Positions 1 through 10,656 of a DNA stretch of 64,000 nucleotides are shown piece by piece. Origin of the DNA: Capronia americana (lineage: Eukaryota; Ascomycota; Eurotiomycetes; Chaetothyriales; Herpotrichiellaceae); assembly GCA_016110215.1 (NCBI GenBank), contig JADWQD010000018.1, positions 310,001 to 374,000 of the forward strand. Reading direction: 5' to 3'. Both the position numbers and the translations under genes were made by a program. Below the pieces are notes generated by a model that was given only the letters and a program-made list of their open reading frames with translations, ran no database searches and was not told where the DNA came from. Within the stretch, counting starts at the first letter, position 1; each line of letters begins with the position of its first letter.

Positions 1-1347
1 ACGCACCCGATATCTTCACTGAAGTCCGCGAGTGGAAGCACGCACAGATGAAACGCTACGCGGTGGTACCATACAGTCTGCCTCAGATGCAGAAACGTTC
101 CGAGCCAATCGAGAGTATGATCAAGCTCCTGATGGAGCACCTCGAGAAATATGCCACGGACAACAAACGGGTGTGCAATCTGGGGAATTTGTTGCATTAT
201 TTCGCCTTCGACGTATGCTAGGTATCCCCCTCCCCGCTGATCGGTTTGCTGACGCCACCGTTTAGGTGCTCGGCGAGGTCGCATTTTCCCGTCAATTCGG
301 GTTTCTCGAGCAAGAGATTGATATCGAGGGCTCAATAAAGAACATTGATGATGTGCAGTGGTATGACGGCATCGTTGGCCACATCGCCGAGTTCGACATT
401 CTCCTTCGAAACAACCCAATTCGACAATACTTGCCCAAGAAGTTCCAGATGCAGCCTACCACCATGACAAAAATTGCTGTCGCCGAGTTGGAGAAGCGAA
501 AACAGAAGGATGGCAATTTCGACTCTCAGGGCATTGATCTTCTGGCGGAGCTGTTGAGAGCTCATGAAGGGAATGCTGAGAAGTTCTCAATCAACGACGT
601 GTTCAGTATTGCTCATGGTGCAGTGTGAGTGCTGTCGATTTTGACGATTGGAATGTCTCACTGACTGCCGCTACAGCTTCGCGGGATCCGACTCAACCGC
701 TTCAACTATGCAGTCGTTCTTCTACCTCGTTTTGAATAATCCGAAAGCGTACGCCAAGCTTACACAGGAAGTCAATGAAGCCCAAGAAGCCGGGAAGCTC
801 TCCGAGATCGTGACTTATGCCGAAGCCCAGGCTCTGCCTTATTTCCAAGCCTGTCTGAAGGAAGCCATGCGGGTACGCCCGGCAGTCGGACTGGGTATCT
901 ACCGCAAGACACCTCCTGAAGGTGTCGAGATTGGTGGAAAGTACTATCCTGGTGGCATCGAGGTTGCGGTGAACGGATGGGTGCTTCACCGCGATGCTGC
1001 GATCTTTGGAGACGATGTCGAGGAGTTCAGGCCCGAGCGGTGGTTTGAGAGAGATGCGAAATTGATGGGTTCTCATTTGTACCAGGTACGTTCCTCACTC
1101 TGCCCATTTCGGCAACGTGGGTATTTGCCAACTCTAATCTTGCACACAGTTTGGAGGCGGTTCTCATCTCTGCATCGGCCGCAACCTAGCCTTGTTCGAG
1201 ATGAACAAGACCCTCATCCAGATTCTCAGGGAATACGACGTGACACTGGTGCATCCAGGTCGACCGTTGCAGTATCACTCGACATTTTTCGTGGTCCAGG
1301 AAGGGCTGGAGGTCTACCTGCGAAAGAGGTCCGACAAGGCTCAATAG
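1..1347 (+). CDS. Cytochrome P450, 5'-truncated by the window edge
   Basis: Haem-thiolate monooxygenase; the last ~391 residues are present. Exons by frame continuity: 3-212, 266-624, 677-1085 and 1150-1347 (stop TAG 1345-1347), with introns of 53, 52 and 64 bp. Visible motifs are the I-helix AGSDST oxygen-activation motif across the second intron, the K-helix ExxR (KEAMR), the PERW meander and the haem loop FGGGSHLCIG in exon 4. The overall pattern (FGGGSxLCIGRN, C-terminal LRKR) resembles the fungal pisatin-demethylase-like/CYP57-type group, but the substrate cannot be deduced. The membrane anchor lies upstream of the window. No biosynthetic cluster partner is next to it on the visible side. 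Confidence 0.9.
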
Positions 1348-1811
1348 ATGGTCGCTGCTATAGCATTTTATTCGTGAACGAGGAATTTGAGGGCCGACCA
1401 GTCGGGACTGGTCGCAAACGAGATGGCGGTGCAGGGGTGTGTTTTATGCGAGTCATTAGAGCGGCGACTAAGGGGCCATTTTCGACGAAGTTCACTCCGT
1501 ATCGCACCTTAAGATGACAACGCCGGTAATCAATAACGTTGTCTTGTCTCTGATGTGTCTGACCTGAGACTCGTCTCGGAAGATCTCGTTCGAATTTTGT
1601 GATTGGCTTGCATGATCAGCCTTGCGCCACAACGAGGCTGAGGTAACTGAGACGATCATTTGTAGAAATGTAGCCTTGTCTCGGCTCACATTCCGAAATA
1701 GGCCTTGGTTTGTCCCCGCGGCAGCCTTGCGCCAGAGGTTGTGGTGATGCAGTCTCAACGCTTTTTCTTCGCGGTCAGTCAACTTGATCACCCTGACGCC
1801 GTGCCGCTCTG
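1348..1811. other. Intergenic, P450 to UBE2O-type gene
   Basis: No open frame with protein-like composition or splice support. It should hold the P450 3'UTR and the promoter of the downstream ubiquitin-conjugating enzyme gene. Confidence 0.5.
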
Positions 1812-4800
1812 ATGGCGTGGCTCCAGGTGGGCGACCAGGTTGTGCTGAAACAAGATCTCAGCATGTATGGCTCCGTCCAGCGCACCAACGACGACTCAGA
1901 GGAGCCGTTTGACAACCTGTTGACCATCGCCCATACTCAGGTCCCGCCTGATGTCTGGGACGACTTCCTCAAGAGCGCTGTGCCACCGCAGGGCTATGTA
2001 TTTGTGCATTTTGCAAATCCAGCGGCCGGGAGCTCTCTCGTGCACCAGAATGATCTCCATCTGCTCAGTCGTTCGCTGCGGCTGGGCGACTGCGTCAAGC
2101 GAGATGGAAGCCCTCTGACCGGCACAGTCATCGACGTGCAAGAATCCTACATCCTCGCCCCGGTGTTTGCAGATACCACAGAACATGGTCTACCACTCCC
2201 ACCGCACCCCAGATGTACCTCGGAGTGTCCCTCGAATCTTCCCCCACATTTCTCTCACCCCAACCCGCACACGCTCCTCTACGATATCCCCGCGAGAGAG
2301 ATCCAGAGAGCGCAGGATGTAATACGGAATGACTATATCATCTCTCGAAACTGGATCGGATCAGTCGACGAGGTGGGATACGATGTTATCGTCATGCTCC
2401 AAGATGGCGCCATAGTGTCTATAACCGGGCCCGACTGTCTGTCCACTCTGTACATCCCTGTGCCTGACTACGGCAAGCCTGTCGTGGCCCTACCGGCCTC
2501 TGATGGTTTCAAGGGCCGCGGTATCCTCAGGGCTACACGAGAATGGCCGCGCCTGCTACCGGTCGGGCAAGCCCGCCCCGGCGAGTTTGTGATTATTGAT
2601 CGAGATGTCCTACGGCATGGGAGGTGGATTTCTGGTTCATATGACCGAACACTTCCAGCTCAGGGCATTGTTCTTGATTGTCGAGCATATGTTATTTCGG
2701 TCGACTGGGAAACTAGCAGTAATGTCCGCAACGACCGACCAGCATCGAAAAGACCGAAGATCGATCTGGAGGTCTACGAGAACATCCGGAGCTTTCGCGA
2801 CACTGCTAGCTTACGCCTGAACAAGGATGTGACGGTGTACGATCCCGGAAAGATGCCCATTAGGAGCAAAAGCGCGACTCGGGAGCAAAATGGAGATCGG
2901 GACGATTCATCCACGCATAGAGAAATCTCAACTCCCCAAGAGATATATACAGGGCAGGAGCTCGGGGTTGGAATGCGTGTCAAGTTCAGAGACACCTCTG
3001 CTGCTGCAGTCAAATACCAAGCCACCAACGGAGTCTCGCATGGCAAGTTTATGCGGATTCCAACACACGTGTCTCGCGGCTGGGACATCAACGAATTCGA
3101 AATCGTCTACAAACAGCAGTATGCAACCGTCTTATGGCCAGATGGCACTAGTACTACGACTAATTCAACCTCGCTGGAAGAGTTTGTCTTCATTGAAGCC
3201 GAAATAGCACCCACGGATATTGTTGTGAAGAGAGAAGGTATGCAGCAGAGACCGGTCAATCATAGGGGAGAGGCGGACCCTAGGACTAGAGAATTTAACG
3301 AGATGATCTTCTTCGAGCAACCCCATGATCTCTTCCCAGCGAGTGTAGGTGTGGTTCAATCAGTCGATCCTACCGAAAGAGTCGCCCGTGTCCGGTGGTA
3401 TAAAGAGCCCCGAATCGAACTACGTGCGTCTGGGCGAGTCCTTAGTACGGAGTCACGGTTCGGGCCAATTGGAGACGTGATTGAAGATGTCTCACTCTAC
3501 GAAATCATGTCATTTCCTTCATTGCTAAGGCAAAGAGGCGACATGTGTGTGATAACCAGTCCAGGGGAAGCTAGGGCCGAAAGCACCGGGCGACAGACTA
3601 CATCAGCCAGCAGGAATGGCTCACGGGCAGAGGCTGACTGGGTGGGCCAAATTGTTGCAATCAACCTTGATGGTTCGGTCACGGTTCGGTTGGGGGGCTT
3701 GCAGCAGTGCCGAGATGTGTCAGTTGATGCCGACTCTATCCTGTTGATCATGCAAGATCGTGACTATCTAGACGAGATGCCAGACAGCATGATGGAACTT
3801 GATTCCTGGATGGACAGCGGATCAGAATGGTCTGAGCAGAGCCCCGAACCGATTTCGGAAACGGTCGAGTACGAGGGCGGCCAACGCCTTGATGATGACA
3901 GCGGGGACGAAAACTGGGTGTCTGACCAGGATGAAGTCCTCGACGATGCTGAAGGAGAACTGCCGGAGACAGATGGAGATGTGGAAATGTCCGAAGACAG
4001 ACCAGGGGAATCCGCTCAGCCATCCAGGAAACCACTGCAAAACATGCTTGGTTCCGGATCCCCGCCTCAATTTCTCGTCCTCGAATGCGACCCTCCATCG
4101 GATCAATTTGGCCTTCATTCGGCCTCGGCTGCACAGGCATCCCTGAAGCGCATTGCGAAAGAGCATAAGATTCTGGCCACCTCACTGCCCGAAGGTGAGA
4201 TCTACGTCCGCACGTACGAGAGCCGACTGGATCTTCTGCGGTGTCTTATAGTTGGACCCAAAGACACGCCATATGAGAATGCACCATTCTTAATCGACCT
4301 CTACCTGCCGGAGAGGTTTCCAGAGGAGCCTCCGACAGCGCACTTCCACAGTTGGACGAGTGGCTTAGGCCGCATCAACCCGAACCTTTACGAGGAAGGC
4401 AAGATCTGCCTGAGCTTGCTGGGGACATGGTCGGGAAAGAATGAAAGCGAGAAATGGAGCGACAAGGCCACGATCCTCCAAATTCTGGTGTCACTCCAAG
4501 GATTGGTTTTCGTGAAGAAGCCATTCTACAATGAAGCAGGGTTCGAAGGATACGAGAATGACGAGTCCTACGCGAGAGAATCAGAACAGTACAGCGAGAA
4601 GGCTTTTGTCATGGCACGAGGCTTTGTCAAATATGCCTTGCTCGGCCCGCCTGGGGGAATGGAAGACGTACTCGCTTGGCTGTATCTACCGCACGACCCT
4701 TCTCAACCTTCAAAGAGCCTGCTCGGCACGATCATTGAGAAGGGGAAGCTGTTGTTGGAAAAGTCGGAAGAGGCACGATTGGCACAAGACGACTCGCTCC

Positions 4801-4958
4801 TCGACTCGTCAGGAGCAAAGGACGACGACACCAAGGTCTTTCTGAAGCCACTGAGCCGCGGCGCCAGTGTCATGCTCCGACGGTTGCTGGGTGATCTGCA
4901 GGCCCAGCTGGATCAACAGTCATCCGAGATACGTCAAGAAGGGGAATCAGCAGGATAG
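1812..4958 (+). CDS. UBE2O-type large ubiquitin-conjugating enzyme E2
   Basis: Intronless 1048-residue protein starting at the ATG of MAWLQVGDQ. The C-terminal UBC fold spans roughly residues 775-935 and includes the E2 signature EEGKICLSLLGTW; the catalytic cysteine is Cys866, followed by WSDKATILQILVSLQGL. The long N-terminal part carries SH3-like/conserved-region segments as in animal and plant UBE2O (E2-230K), a hybrid E2/E3 that ubiquitinates basic proteins. An acidic stretch at about 690-735 precedes the UBC domain and a helical tail with Gln/Lys-rich sequence follows it. Length and layout fit UBE2O homologs, which are typically ~1000-1300 residues. Substrates in fungi are not known to me. 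Confidence 0.92.
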   Translation: MAWLQVGDQVVLKQDLSMYGSVQRTNDDSEEPFDNLLTIAHTQVPPDVWDDFLKSAVPPQGYVFVHFANPAAGSSLVHQNDLHLLSRSLRLGDCVKRDGSPLTGTVIDVQESYILAPVFADTTEHGLPLPPHPRCTSECPSNLPPHFSHPNPHTLLYDIPAREIQRAQDVIRNDYIISRNWIGSVDEVGYDVIVMLQDGAIVSITGPDCLSTLYIPVPDYGKPVVALPASDGFKGRGILRATREWPRLLPVGQARPGEFVIIDRDVLRHGRWISGSYDRTLPAQGIVLDCRAYVISVDWETSSNVRNDRPASKRPKIDLEVYENIRSFRDTASLRLNKDVTVYDPGKMPIRSKSATREQNGDRDDSSTHREISTPQEIYTGQELGVGMRVKFRDTSAAAVKYQATNGVSHGKFMRIPTHVSRGWDINEFEIVYKQQYATVLWPDGTSTTTNSTSLEEFVFIEAEIAPTDIVVKREGMQQRPVNHRGEADPRTREFNEMIFFEQPHDLFPASVGVVQSVDPTERVARVRWYKEPRIELRASGRVLSTESRFGPIGDVIEDVSLYEIMSFPSLLRQRGDMCVITSPGEARAESTGRQTTSASRNGSRAEADWVGQIVAINLDGSVTVRLGGLQQCRDVSVDADSILLIMQDRDYLDEMPDSMMELDSWMDSGSEWSEQSPEPISETVEYEGGQRLDDDSGDENWVSDQDEVLDDAEGELPETDGDVEMSEDRPGESAQPSRKPLQNMLGSGSPPQFLVLECDPPSDQFGLHSASAAQASLKRIAKEHKILATSLPEGEIYVRTYESRLDLLRCLIVGPKDTPYENAPFLIDLYLPERFPEEPPTAHFHSWTSGLGRINPNLYEEGKICLSLLGTWSGKNESEKWSDKATILQILVSLQGLVFVKKPFYNEAGFEGYENDESYARESEQYSEKAFVMARGFVKYALLGPPGGMEDVLAWLYLPHDPSQPSKSLLGTIIEKGKLLLEKSEEARLAQDDSLLDSSGAKDDDTKVFLKPLSRGASVMLRRLLGDLQAQLDQQSSEIRQEGESAG

Positions 4959-5604
4959 ACTTGAACGATCATGGGGATACCTAGCATTAGCGAGTTTCAG
5001 TGGCAGTCTTTCTAGCGGGATGGCTTCTTGCGTTGGTTACAAACTAAGGGACAGCGTCAAGTCGGGACGGGACAGCAGCGAGTAAACGTAGATGCTGCTC
5101 ATAGACGACCACATGTTTCGGTCCTGTCATATCCCAGGTCTCCGCGTCACGCACTTTGGTAGTATTCACTGTTCGGCCGACTCGTTCGTGTTCACCCTAA
5201 AGTATTGGGCTGCTCCTTGTCCGCTCGAGGCTCGAGGCTGCAAGTCGACTTGTTGGCCCCTTTTGCAATCGGGCTTCAAATGAAAATGGTAGAGCCGACG
5301 GCACGTGCAGTATGCAGTACTGGATGATCCTCAAGTCGAGTAACACCTGGTTACATTGCCTCCCTTCAAGGCCCTTCCATGTTATATGATTTGAATGATT
5401 CAATCGGTAACTCCATGAAAGTCGTAACCTGACAATTGGGTCCACAGATCGGGCAGGCATGTTCAAAAATGCTATGCTGTCGGTTCCAGTACCGTGAGGT
5501 GCCATGATCTCGATGCTCTCCTTGCCCCGCCAAAAGCAAACAGATGCCCCCCTTTCGCTCATCCATCATCCATGTGCATCAGATATCGTACATCACAGTG
5601 ATCA
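4959..5604. other. Intergenic after UBE2O-type gene
   Basis: Short open frames only, none with recognisable motifs. Contains the 3'UTR of the E2 gene. The minus-strand candidate gene begins its 3' end at 5605. Confidence 0.4.
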
Positions 5605-6013
5605 TCAACCCAGGAGGAAACGTCGACTGAAATCGATAGGATATTCTTTCCCGGCCGGGTCGAATGCCAGAGCCGATTCGAACCAGGGTTTCATCTCCTC
5701 TGTGAACAGATTCAGGACGTTGGAGTTAGCAACAGAAGACCCTCCGAATACTGTACAGTGGTTGCATTAGATCGATCGGGTCATAAACCATAAGAGAGGA
5801 TATTAAATTGACTTACCGACACCATAGACGTAGACTTGGCTCTCCTCCCCGAGGACGCCACTCTTCTCGCGAGTACAGACCATTAACCCGGAACGTCCAA
5901 CCAAGCACTCAAGTCAAGAGATACTTGGTGTGGCTGTCGAGGAAGTCCGGTGTCCGCGAATTCGTCCAGTTTTCCGAAGCTGACACTTCGTCGGTTGGCC
6001 TTGAGGAATTCCA
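5605..6013 (-). CDS. Unrecognised spliced gene fragment or gene remnant
   Basis: On the minus strand an open frame reads into a good intron (5751-5816: donor GTAAGT, acceptor ACAG) and continues in phase to a stop at 5605-5607. The minimal model, with ATG at 5883 and exons 5883-5817 and 5750-5605, gives 70 residues. It contains GVLGEESQVYVYGV before the junction and VFGGSSVANSN after it, with a C-terminal KPWFESALAFDPAGKEYP. A second protein-like open stretch (LPRQPHQVSLDLSAWLDVPG) lies just upstream at about 5886-6013 in another frame, so more exons are likely, or the gene is decayed. I do not recognise the family. Confidence 0.35.
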
Positions 6014-6254
6014 AGTCGGGTGGATTTCATCAATTTCACCGCAAAATCGAGTGAATGGTGACATGCTGTCGTGCCGGTGAAGGAGACCCATACGGATTTG
6101 TTGCCTTGGTAAATGCAATTGTCCCAATGACGGCTTTGATGTCAGCTTTAGGCGTGGACTCTCGCTGCCGATGTAATGTCTCCCTCCTGGCCACCTGAGA
6201 TCTAGGAGCCTAGATCTCTGAATCGTCCTAGAGATGTCCTCTTCATTCTGTCAC

Positions 6255-8348
6255 TCAAATATCCGCCTTCTCAGGATCCTCCCCCTTTGCTTCAAGCTCT
6301 TTCTCGTCCTCGTTCAACTGCTTCACCAACATATCCTCCAGTCTCAACGCATCCTCATCAACATCCGTCCATGCGACCTCCTTCAGAATGGCCCCCGTCA
6401 GGTGCATATACTTCAAATGTCCCGCGACCTGCTCACTCATATCATAGTTCTCGACGCCATACACCCCCTCGATATCCTGTAGCCCGGCGATACTAAGCTG
6501 CGCAGAACTGGTCCGATACAAGAAGGCCAGGATATAATCCTGCTTGCTGTACACATTGATCAACCGTCCAGAGACAACGCCGCGCATTGCCCTCCACTGC
6601 TCCGAGTCGCTTGGCACCGGCGCGCCCATCAACACCACGTTCTCCACCACTCCGAACGCGCCTCGTTTCGCCAGTGTCAACAGGCACGAATAGATGACCC
6701 TTGCACCCAGACTCTGTCCCACCAAACTAACCGGCCGTTCCCCTTGGACCTTGTTGATAAGAGCGTCTGCGAGCACCTCTCCAGCCCTGACGGACAGGTT
6801 TTTCGCATTCCCAAACGGCGAATCCACGAGTTTGATGGCCTTGCGGATCACCAGTGGCGCGAGCAATGCCGACCACAGCGCCGCGAATATCGTGCGTTTG
6901 ATGATTTCCCGCCGGATTTGACTCCATGCTTGGCTGACGACAAAATCTTTCAGCGCAGAGCCGAGGGTGAGCAGGGCTGCAAGTTCCCACCTGAGTGCGA
7001 AAGGTTCGCCGCCTTGGCCGAGGACGCGCCACGGCAGTGTGACTTGTTCCTCTTCGTTCAACCAGCCCGTGATACCAACCGTGATCCTCAATCGGCGTCG
7101 CTGCTTTTGCACATCTTCTGGGTCATCCTCGCTTCCTTTGACGGGCAAGAATGCGAAATCGTCAATCTCCTTTGCATATTTTTCCATACTCCTCGACGTC
7201 ATTCGCGCACCATACGCTCCGAACAGACCACCTACCAGCACGGAACTACCGGCCAGTGCACCTAGGTATCCTGCCGCTGCAGTGGCGCCCAGGCCTAAAC
7301 CTCCCATCAGCGTGCCCACACCGGCTGCGAGTAGCGGGGCGGCCAATCCACCGGTGATACCTATCAACGCTGCACCAGCCACGCCCGCAACACCGATCTT
7401 CCACTTCCTCGCCGTAGAGGACTTTTCCTGTGCTTTAGCTGTCGATTCCGAGGCGTCCATCTTCGCAGCCGCGGTCAACAGGCCGAACGCCGTGTCTTTC
7501 TCCATTTTTGTCAGTTCGGCAAGGGAGACGCGAAGGGAGATGGACAGGCGGACCATGAGGGTGCGGGAGTGCGCGCGGTAGGATTCTAGGGATAGCAGCA
7601 GGAGGAGGAGGGCATTGACAATTGTGCTTCGCTCTCCTGAGCTGAGCGATGCCAGTGATGTCTGAATGGGCGGGAAGACCTTGGAGAGTCTCATATCGAC
7701 GTCCCGTTCGCGGTCCGTGGGTTGGAACTGTTGTTTTGATGACTCGGAGGCGAGGTTCCGGGCGGCATCGGGATTTCTGGACTGTGAGGCGTGGTTGTTT
7801 TCCGAGTCGCGTGAGTTGACGACCTCGCCAACCCGGAGGATTACAGACTCAGCCCAGGCATCGAAGAACGCCAGCGCAGCTTGCTTCAGGGCTTTGGATT
7901 CAGGAGTCGGTGTGGTGAGAAGGATGTCCGGTTCTGGCTCGGGCTCTGACAAGAGAGAGTCGTCGTCGGCTGGTCCAGGTCTTGGTTCTTGTACATTGGG
8001 TTCTTTCTCAGATAAACTCAGCTTCGAAATCTCATCTCCTACTCCTTCTCCCGGAGATCCTGCCTGAGTCTCAGTCTTCGGTTTTGCAACCGGCCGCTCA
8101 TCAAACACCCTAACCAGACTTCTCCTCATCTCCTCCGTAGTCTGCGAGATCAACACCGTCAGTTCGGCTCGCTGCTCCCGGCTGAGAAGCGTCGCGAGTG
8201 ATTGATCATCCTCCACACCTGTCTGGCGCTGCTGATGGTCTATGCCGCTGCCACTGCCACTGCCCGAGCGATTGAAGGTGTTGCCTATGTTGGGACGTTG
8301 GGAGATGGTGTTATTGACGCGGTTCTTGAGGGAAGAGAAGGAAGGCAT
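6255..8348 (-). CDS. DUF726 (TMCO4/Mil1-type) membrane alpha/beta-hydrolase
   Basis: Intronless 697-residue protein. The central Gly/Ala-rich hydrophobic hairpin (about residues 318-378, GGLAAPLLAAGVG and following) is followed by the sequence typical of DUF726: GITGWL and then a lipase-like nucleophile elbow VGQSLGARV with Ser546. The family includes human TMCO4 and yeast Mil1/YFL034W and is predicted to be membrane-associated with an alpha/beta-hydrolase fold. The N-terminal ~250 residues are Ser/Glu-rich and probably disordered. The C-terminus ends in a charged helix. The substrate is unknown. The ATG at 8348 gives MPSFSSLKNRV, the only well-placed start. Confidence 0.88.
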   Translation of the reverse strand: MPSFSSLKNRVNNTISQRPNIGNTFNRSGSGSGSGIDHQQRQTGVEDDQSLATLLSREQRAELTVLISQTTEEMRRSLVRVFDERPVAKPKTETQAGSPGEGVGDEISKLSLSEKEPNVQEPRPGPADDDSLLSEPEPEPDILLTTPTPESKALKQAALAFFDAWAESVILRVGEVVNSRDSENNHASQSRNPDAARNLASESSKQQFQPTDRERDVDMRLSKVFPPIQTSLASLSSGERSTIVNALLLLLLSLESYRAHSRTLMVRLSISLRVSLAELTKMEKDTAFGLLTAAAKMDASESTAKAQEKSSTARKWKIGVAGVAGAALIGITGGLAAPLLAAGVGTLMGGLGLGATAAAGYLGALAGSSVLVGGLFGAYGARMTSRSMEKYAKEIDDFAFLPVKGSEDDPEDVQKQRRRLRITVGITGWLNEEEQVTLPWRVLGQGGEPFALRWELAALLTLGSALKDFVVSQAWSQIRREIIKRTIFAALWSALLAPLVIRKAIKLVDSPFGNAKNLSVRAGEVLADALINKVQGERPVSLVGQSLGARVIYSCLLTLAKRGAFGVVENVVLMGAPVPSDSEQWRAMRGVVSGRLINVYSKQDYILAFLYRTSSAQLSIAGLQDIEGVYGVENYDMSEQVAGHLKYMHLTGAILKEVAWTDVDEDALRLEDMLVKQLNEDEKELEAKGEDPEKADI

Positions 8349-8914
8349 TCTGAGTGCGATCTCCTAGGGTAGCCCCGAGAAAGTTAGACTGTTGTGTGTT
8401 CTTGGTCTTGACTTGACCTTAACGGTGGGAGCCAAGGGAAATAGAATAGACTACGCGCGCACTCACTCAGACCTCATCCTGATCTCACCCAGGCAATCCG
8501 AACGTATAAGCTGACGTACGCCAAGGCGTGGTAAATTCACCACCAGCTCACCCTGTGCTCACCCCTCGAGACCCTCCTAGGCGCCCAGTGGTCCCTGCAT
8601 CTTCGACCTCAATGGAGATGCCATCCAGTGAGTATTTGGTCTTTTCAGTCGGTCTGACCTACCTATCAATATTTATCCAATGGACGCGAGTCCATGTTCA
8701 GTTGATTGTTTGGTAGTCAGTGAATGATAACAAGAAACACCAATGTTTGGAATGCGTGAATAGATACGCGGGGAGTGCAAAGTGATGTCGTTGGATCCTC
8801 GACTCTATGACGGTCGAGATTTATGCTTCCGCTGACTTCAGCCTTGGGAGGATGCCTCCTTCGTCTCAGGCCGCGTGCTCGCTCGTTTCTTGATTGTGCC
8901 ACGGCCCATAAAAT
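8349..8914. other. Intergenic upstream of DUF726 gene
   Basis: Promoter side of the DUF726 gene. No supported gene seen on either strand. Confidence 0.4.
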
Positions 8915-10167
8915 TCAAAGACACGTTAACGTCCCCGAGTTAAAGTGATATAAGGTCTCGTTAGTATGTGACCCTATCGACTCTCGCAGGACCACCGACT
9001 TTACTAATGGCGTTACTACTCGGCGCAATGCAAGTCCTAAGTAGGTGTAATGTTGAGAATTGTTGTGTGTCGGAAAGACATACAATGCCGACAAGAGGCA
9101 ACCCTGCACACTCTCCACAGTGGTGGCACCTAGGACACTAGGCATTAATCCGATGGCCAAATGGTAGAAACGGCTTCCCGGGAGCTCTTCCAGGGCAGCG
9201 TCCTGCACACTAAGATTCGTCGGAGGGGATCGTTCGACATCCATGAAATATTCACCCAGGGCTAGCACCAGGAACACCAAACAGAGGGTTGTGCACTGGA
9301 TCTGGAGTGCAGGAGATGTTTCCTGGTAAAGTTGCGCCAGCAAGTCACGGAATCAGCCCTCGTCAAAGTAATACCAGTTAGATCCGAGATACGTGAAGAA
9401 GACGTTGGTTAGGGACTCGGCGTCCTGGTATGGTGGGAGCTTGGCTGTGAATGCTCCAAGTAGCCTCGAGTCTTCATGATATTCCACGATATCAGCGGAC
9501 GAGGAGCTCTGGACAAAGCATCAGTTATCTTACAACCAGGTCGATAGGTCCCACTCACCTCATCGTTCCTAAGATGTGTACTCCTGTATGAGACCTGATT
9601 TGGGGCAATCGTCTCGGACACCGCAGTCAGAAACTTGCTTTGGGAGAGTAACGCTTCACATAGACACCGAGTCAACCGACAGCCAGATCCGAAGACGATT
9701 TTGCCTACCGACGGCATTTCAGCTACCGTGGCAGATGTTGACTCAGGGTCGCAAAGGTCATCGTCGAGATCGAGTCGTTGGCCCCTCCCGCCGACAGCTT
9801 CGCGGAAGAGACCAGACAATATGGAGCAGTGGTCCGGATCCAAGGTGTTCTAGGGGCACATATCGTTGAATTGGACTGAGATGTCCTTTGCCATGACCTC
9901 CCAATGCATCGGGTTGAAATCCAACTCAAGTCGGGCTCTCCTTTTCGGCGACTCTTGCGGGCCAGTCTCGCGTTGCCTTACCGGATTACTTTGGAAAACA
10001 CAGGCTTGTCTAGCTCGTGCGCAACTCACGCATTGATTTCGTGGGCCTGGTCGACATTTTCTCTTATTTATCCGACAGTGCACACATGCTTGGATTGTCC
10101 TCTTCCTCTGCTCGAATGGCCCATGTGGGCGACGCCGTTTGGAAGATTGAGGCTTGCGTGACTGCAT
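8915..10167 (-). pseudogene. Zn2Cys6 transcription factor pseudogene
   Basis: Begins with ATG at 10167 and encodes a perfect Zn2Cys6 DNA-binding motif (CVHCRINKRKC then CVSCARARQAC; spacing C2C6C7C2C6C). The frame is broken by TAG at 9850-9852, but exactly the same frame continues as protein-like sequence (DPDHCSILSGLF). An intron at 9509-9558 (GTGAGT..CCAG) joins in phase to the start of the fungal-specific TF domain (SNWYYFDE). A second in-frame stop, TGA 9353-9355, falls inside the conserved FDE-x-FRxLLAQLYQ stretch. After about 9050 the sequence no longer matches the expected domain. Two stops plus a missing C-terminal half argue for a dead gene; both stops could be C-to-T changes. Its former target genes are unknown. 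Confidence 0.8.
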
Positions 10168-10656
10168 TGTTCTCGAGAGCGTCCGATGCGTCCTCGGTCC
10201 GGTGTCTTTGTTTCGATGACGGTCTCCTTCGACCAGTCAGTCTTTCACGGTATGCGACAGCGGCCTTATTCATTTCAGTGGGTCGTCGACGGGGCCAACT
10301 CCAAGAAACCCCGGAAACTGAGCCTACGTGCTTATTTGTTCAGAAGCGAGTAGGTCAGGAGGTCTGCGACGGGCGTCGTCTCCATAGGCACAAAGTCTCT
10401 AGCACGCCGCCTGGGCTAGAACCAGAGTTCGCGACGCATTGTTCAATCTCGCCCCGAAGATCGGTTGCAAGTGTTGTCTGTTCAGATACGTGTGATTGAT
10501 CATTATGGCGCTGGCGACACCCCGGCCAGGCTGCTACCTAAATTCGTGAAATTCGTGATAATTTTAACGACTCTCCTTCGCCAGCGTTTGAACACATGCC
10601 GCCAGATCGTCGACAGTCATTGCGAGCACTTTCGTCCACAGGCATCGCCCATATGT
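10168..10656. other. Intergenic between pseudogene and EAF gene
   Basis: Upstream region of the Zn2Cys6 pseudogene and 3' side of the EAF gene. A plus-strand open frame at 10017-10499 crosses the pseudogene and shows no domain; I see nothing else. Confidence 0.4.

Noticed and set aside
5668..5690. GGTTCGAATC on the minus strand, resembling a tRNA B box
   Set aside because: The flanking bases do not form a T-stem, no A box or acceptor stem is present, and the stretch reads as part of the candidate exon at 5605-5750.
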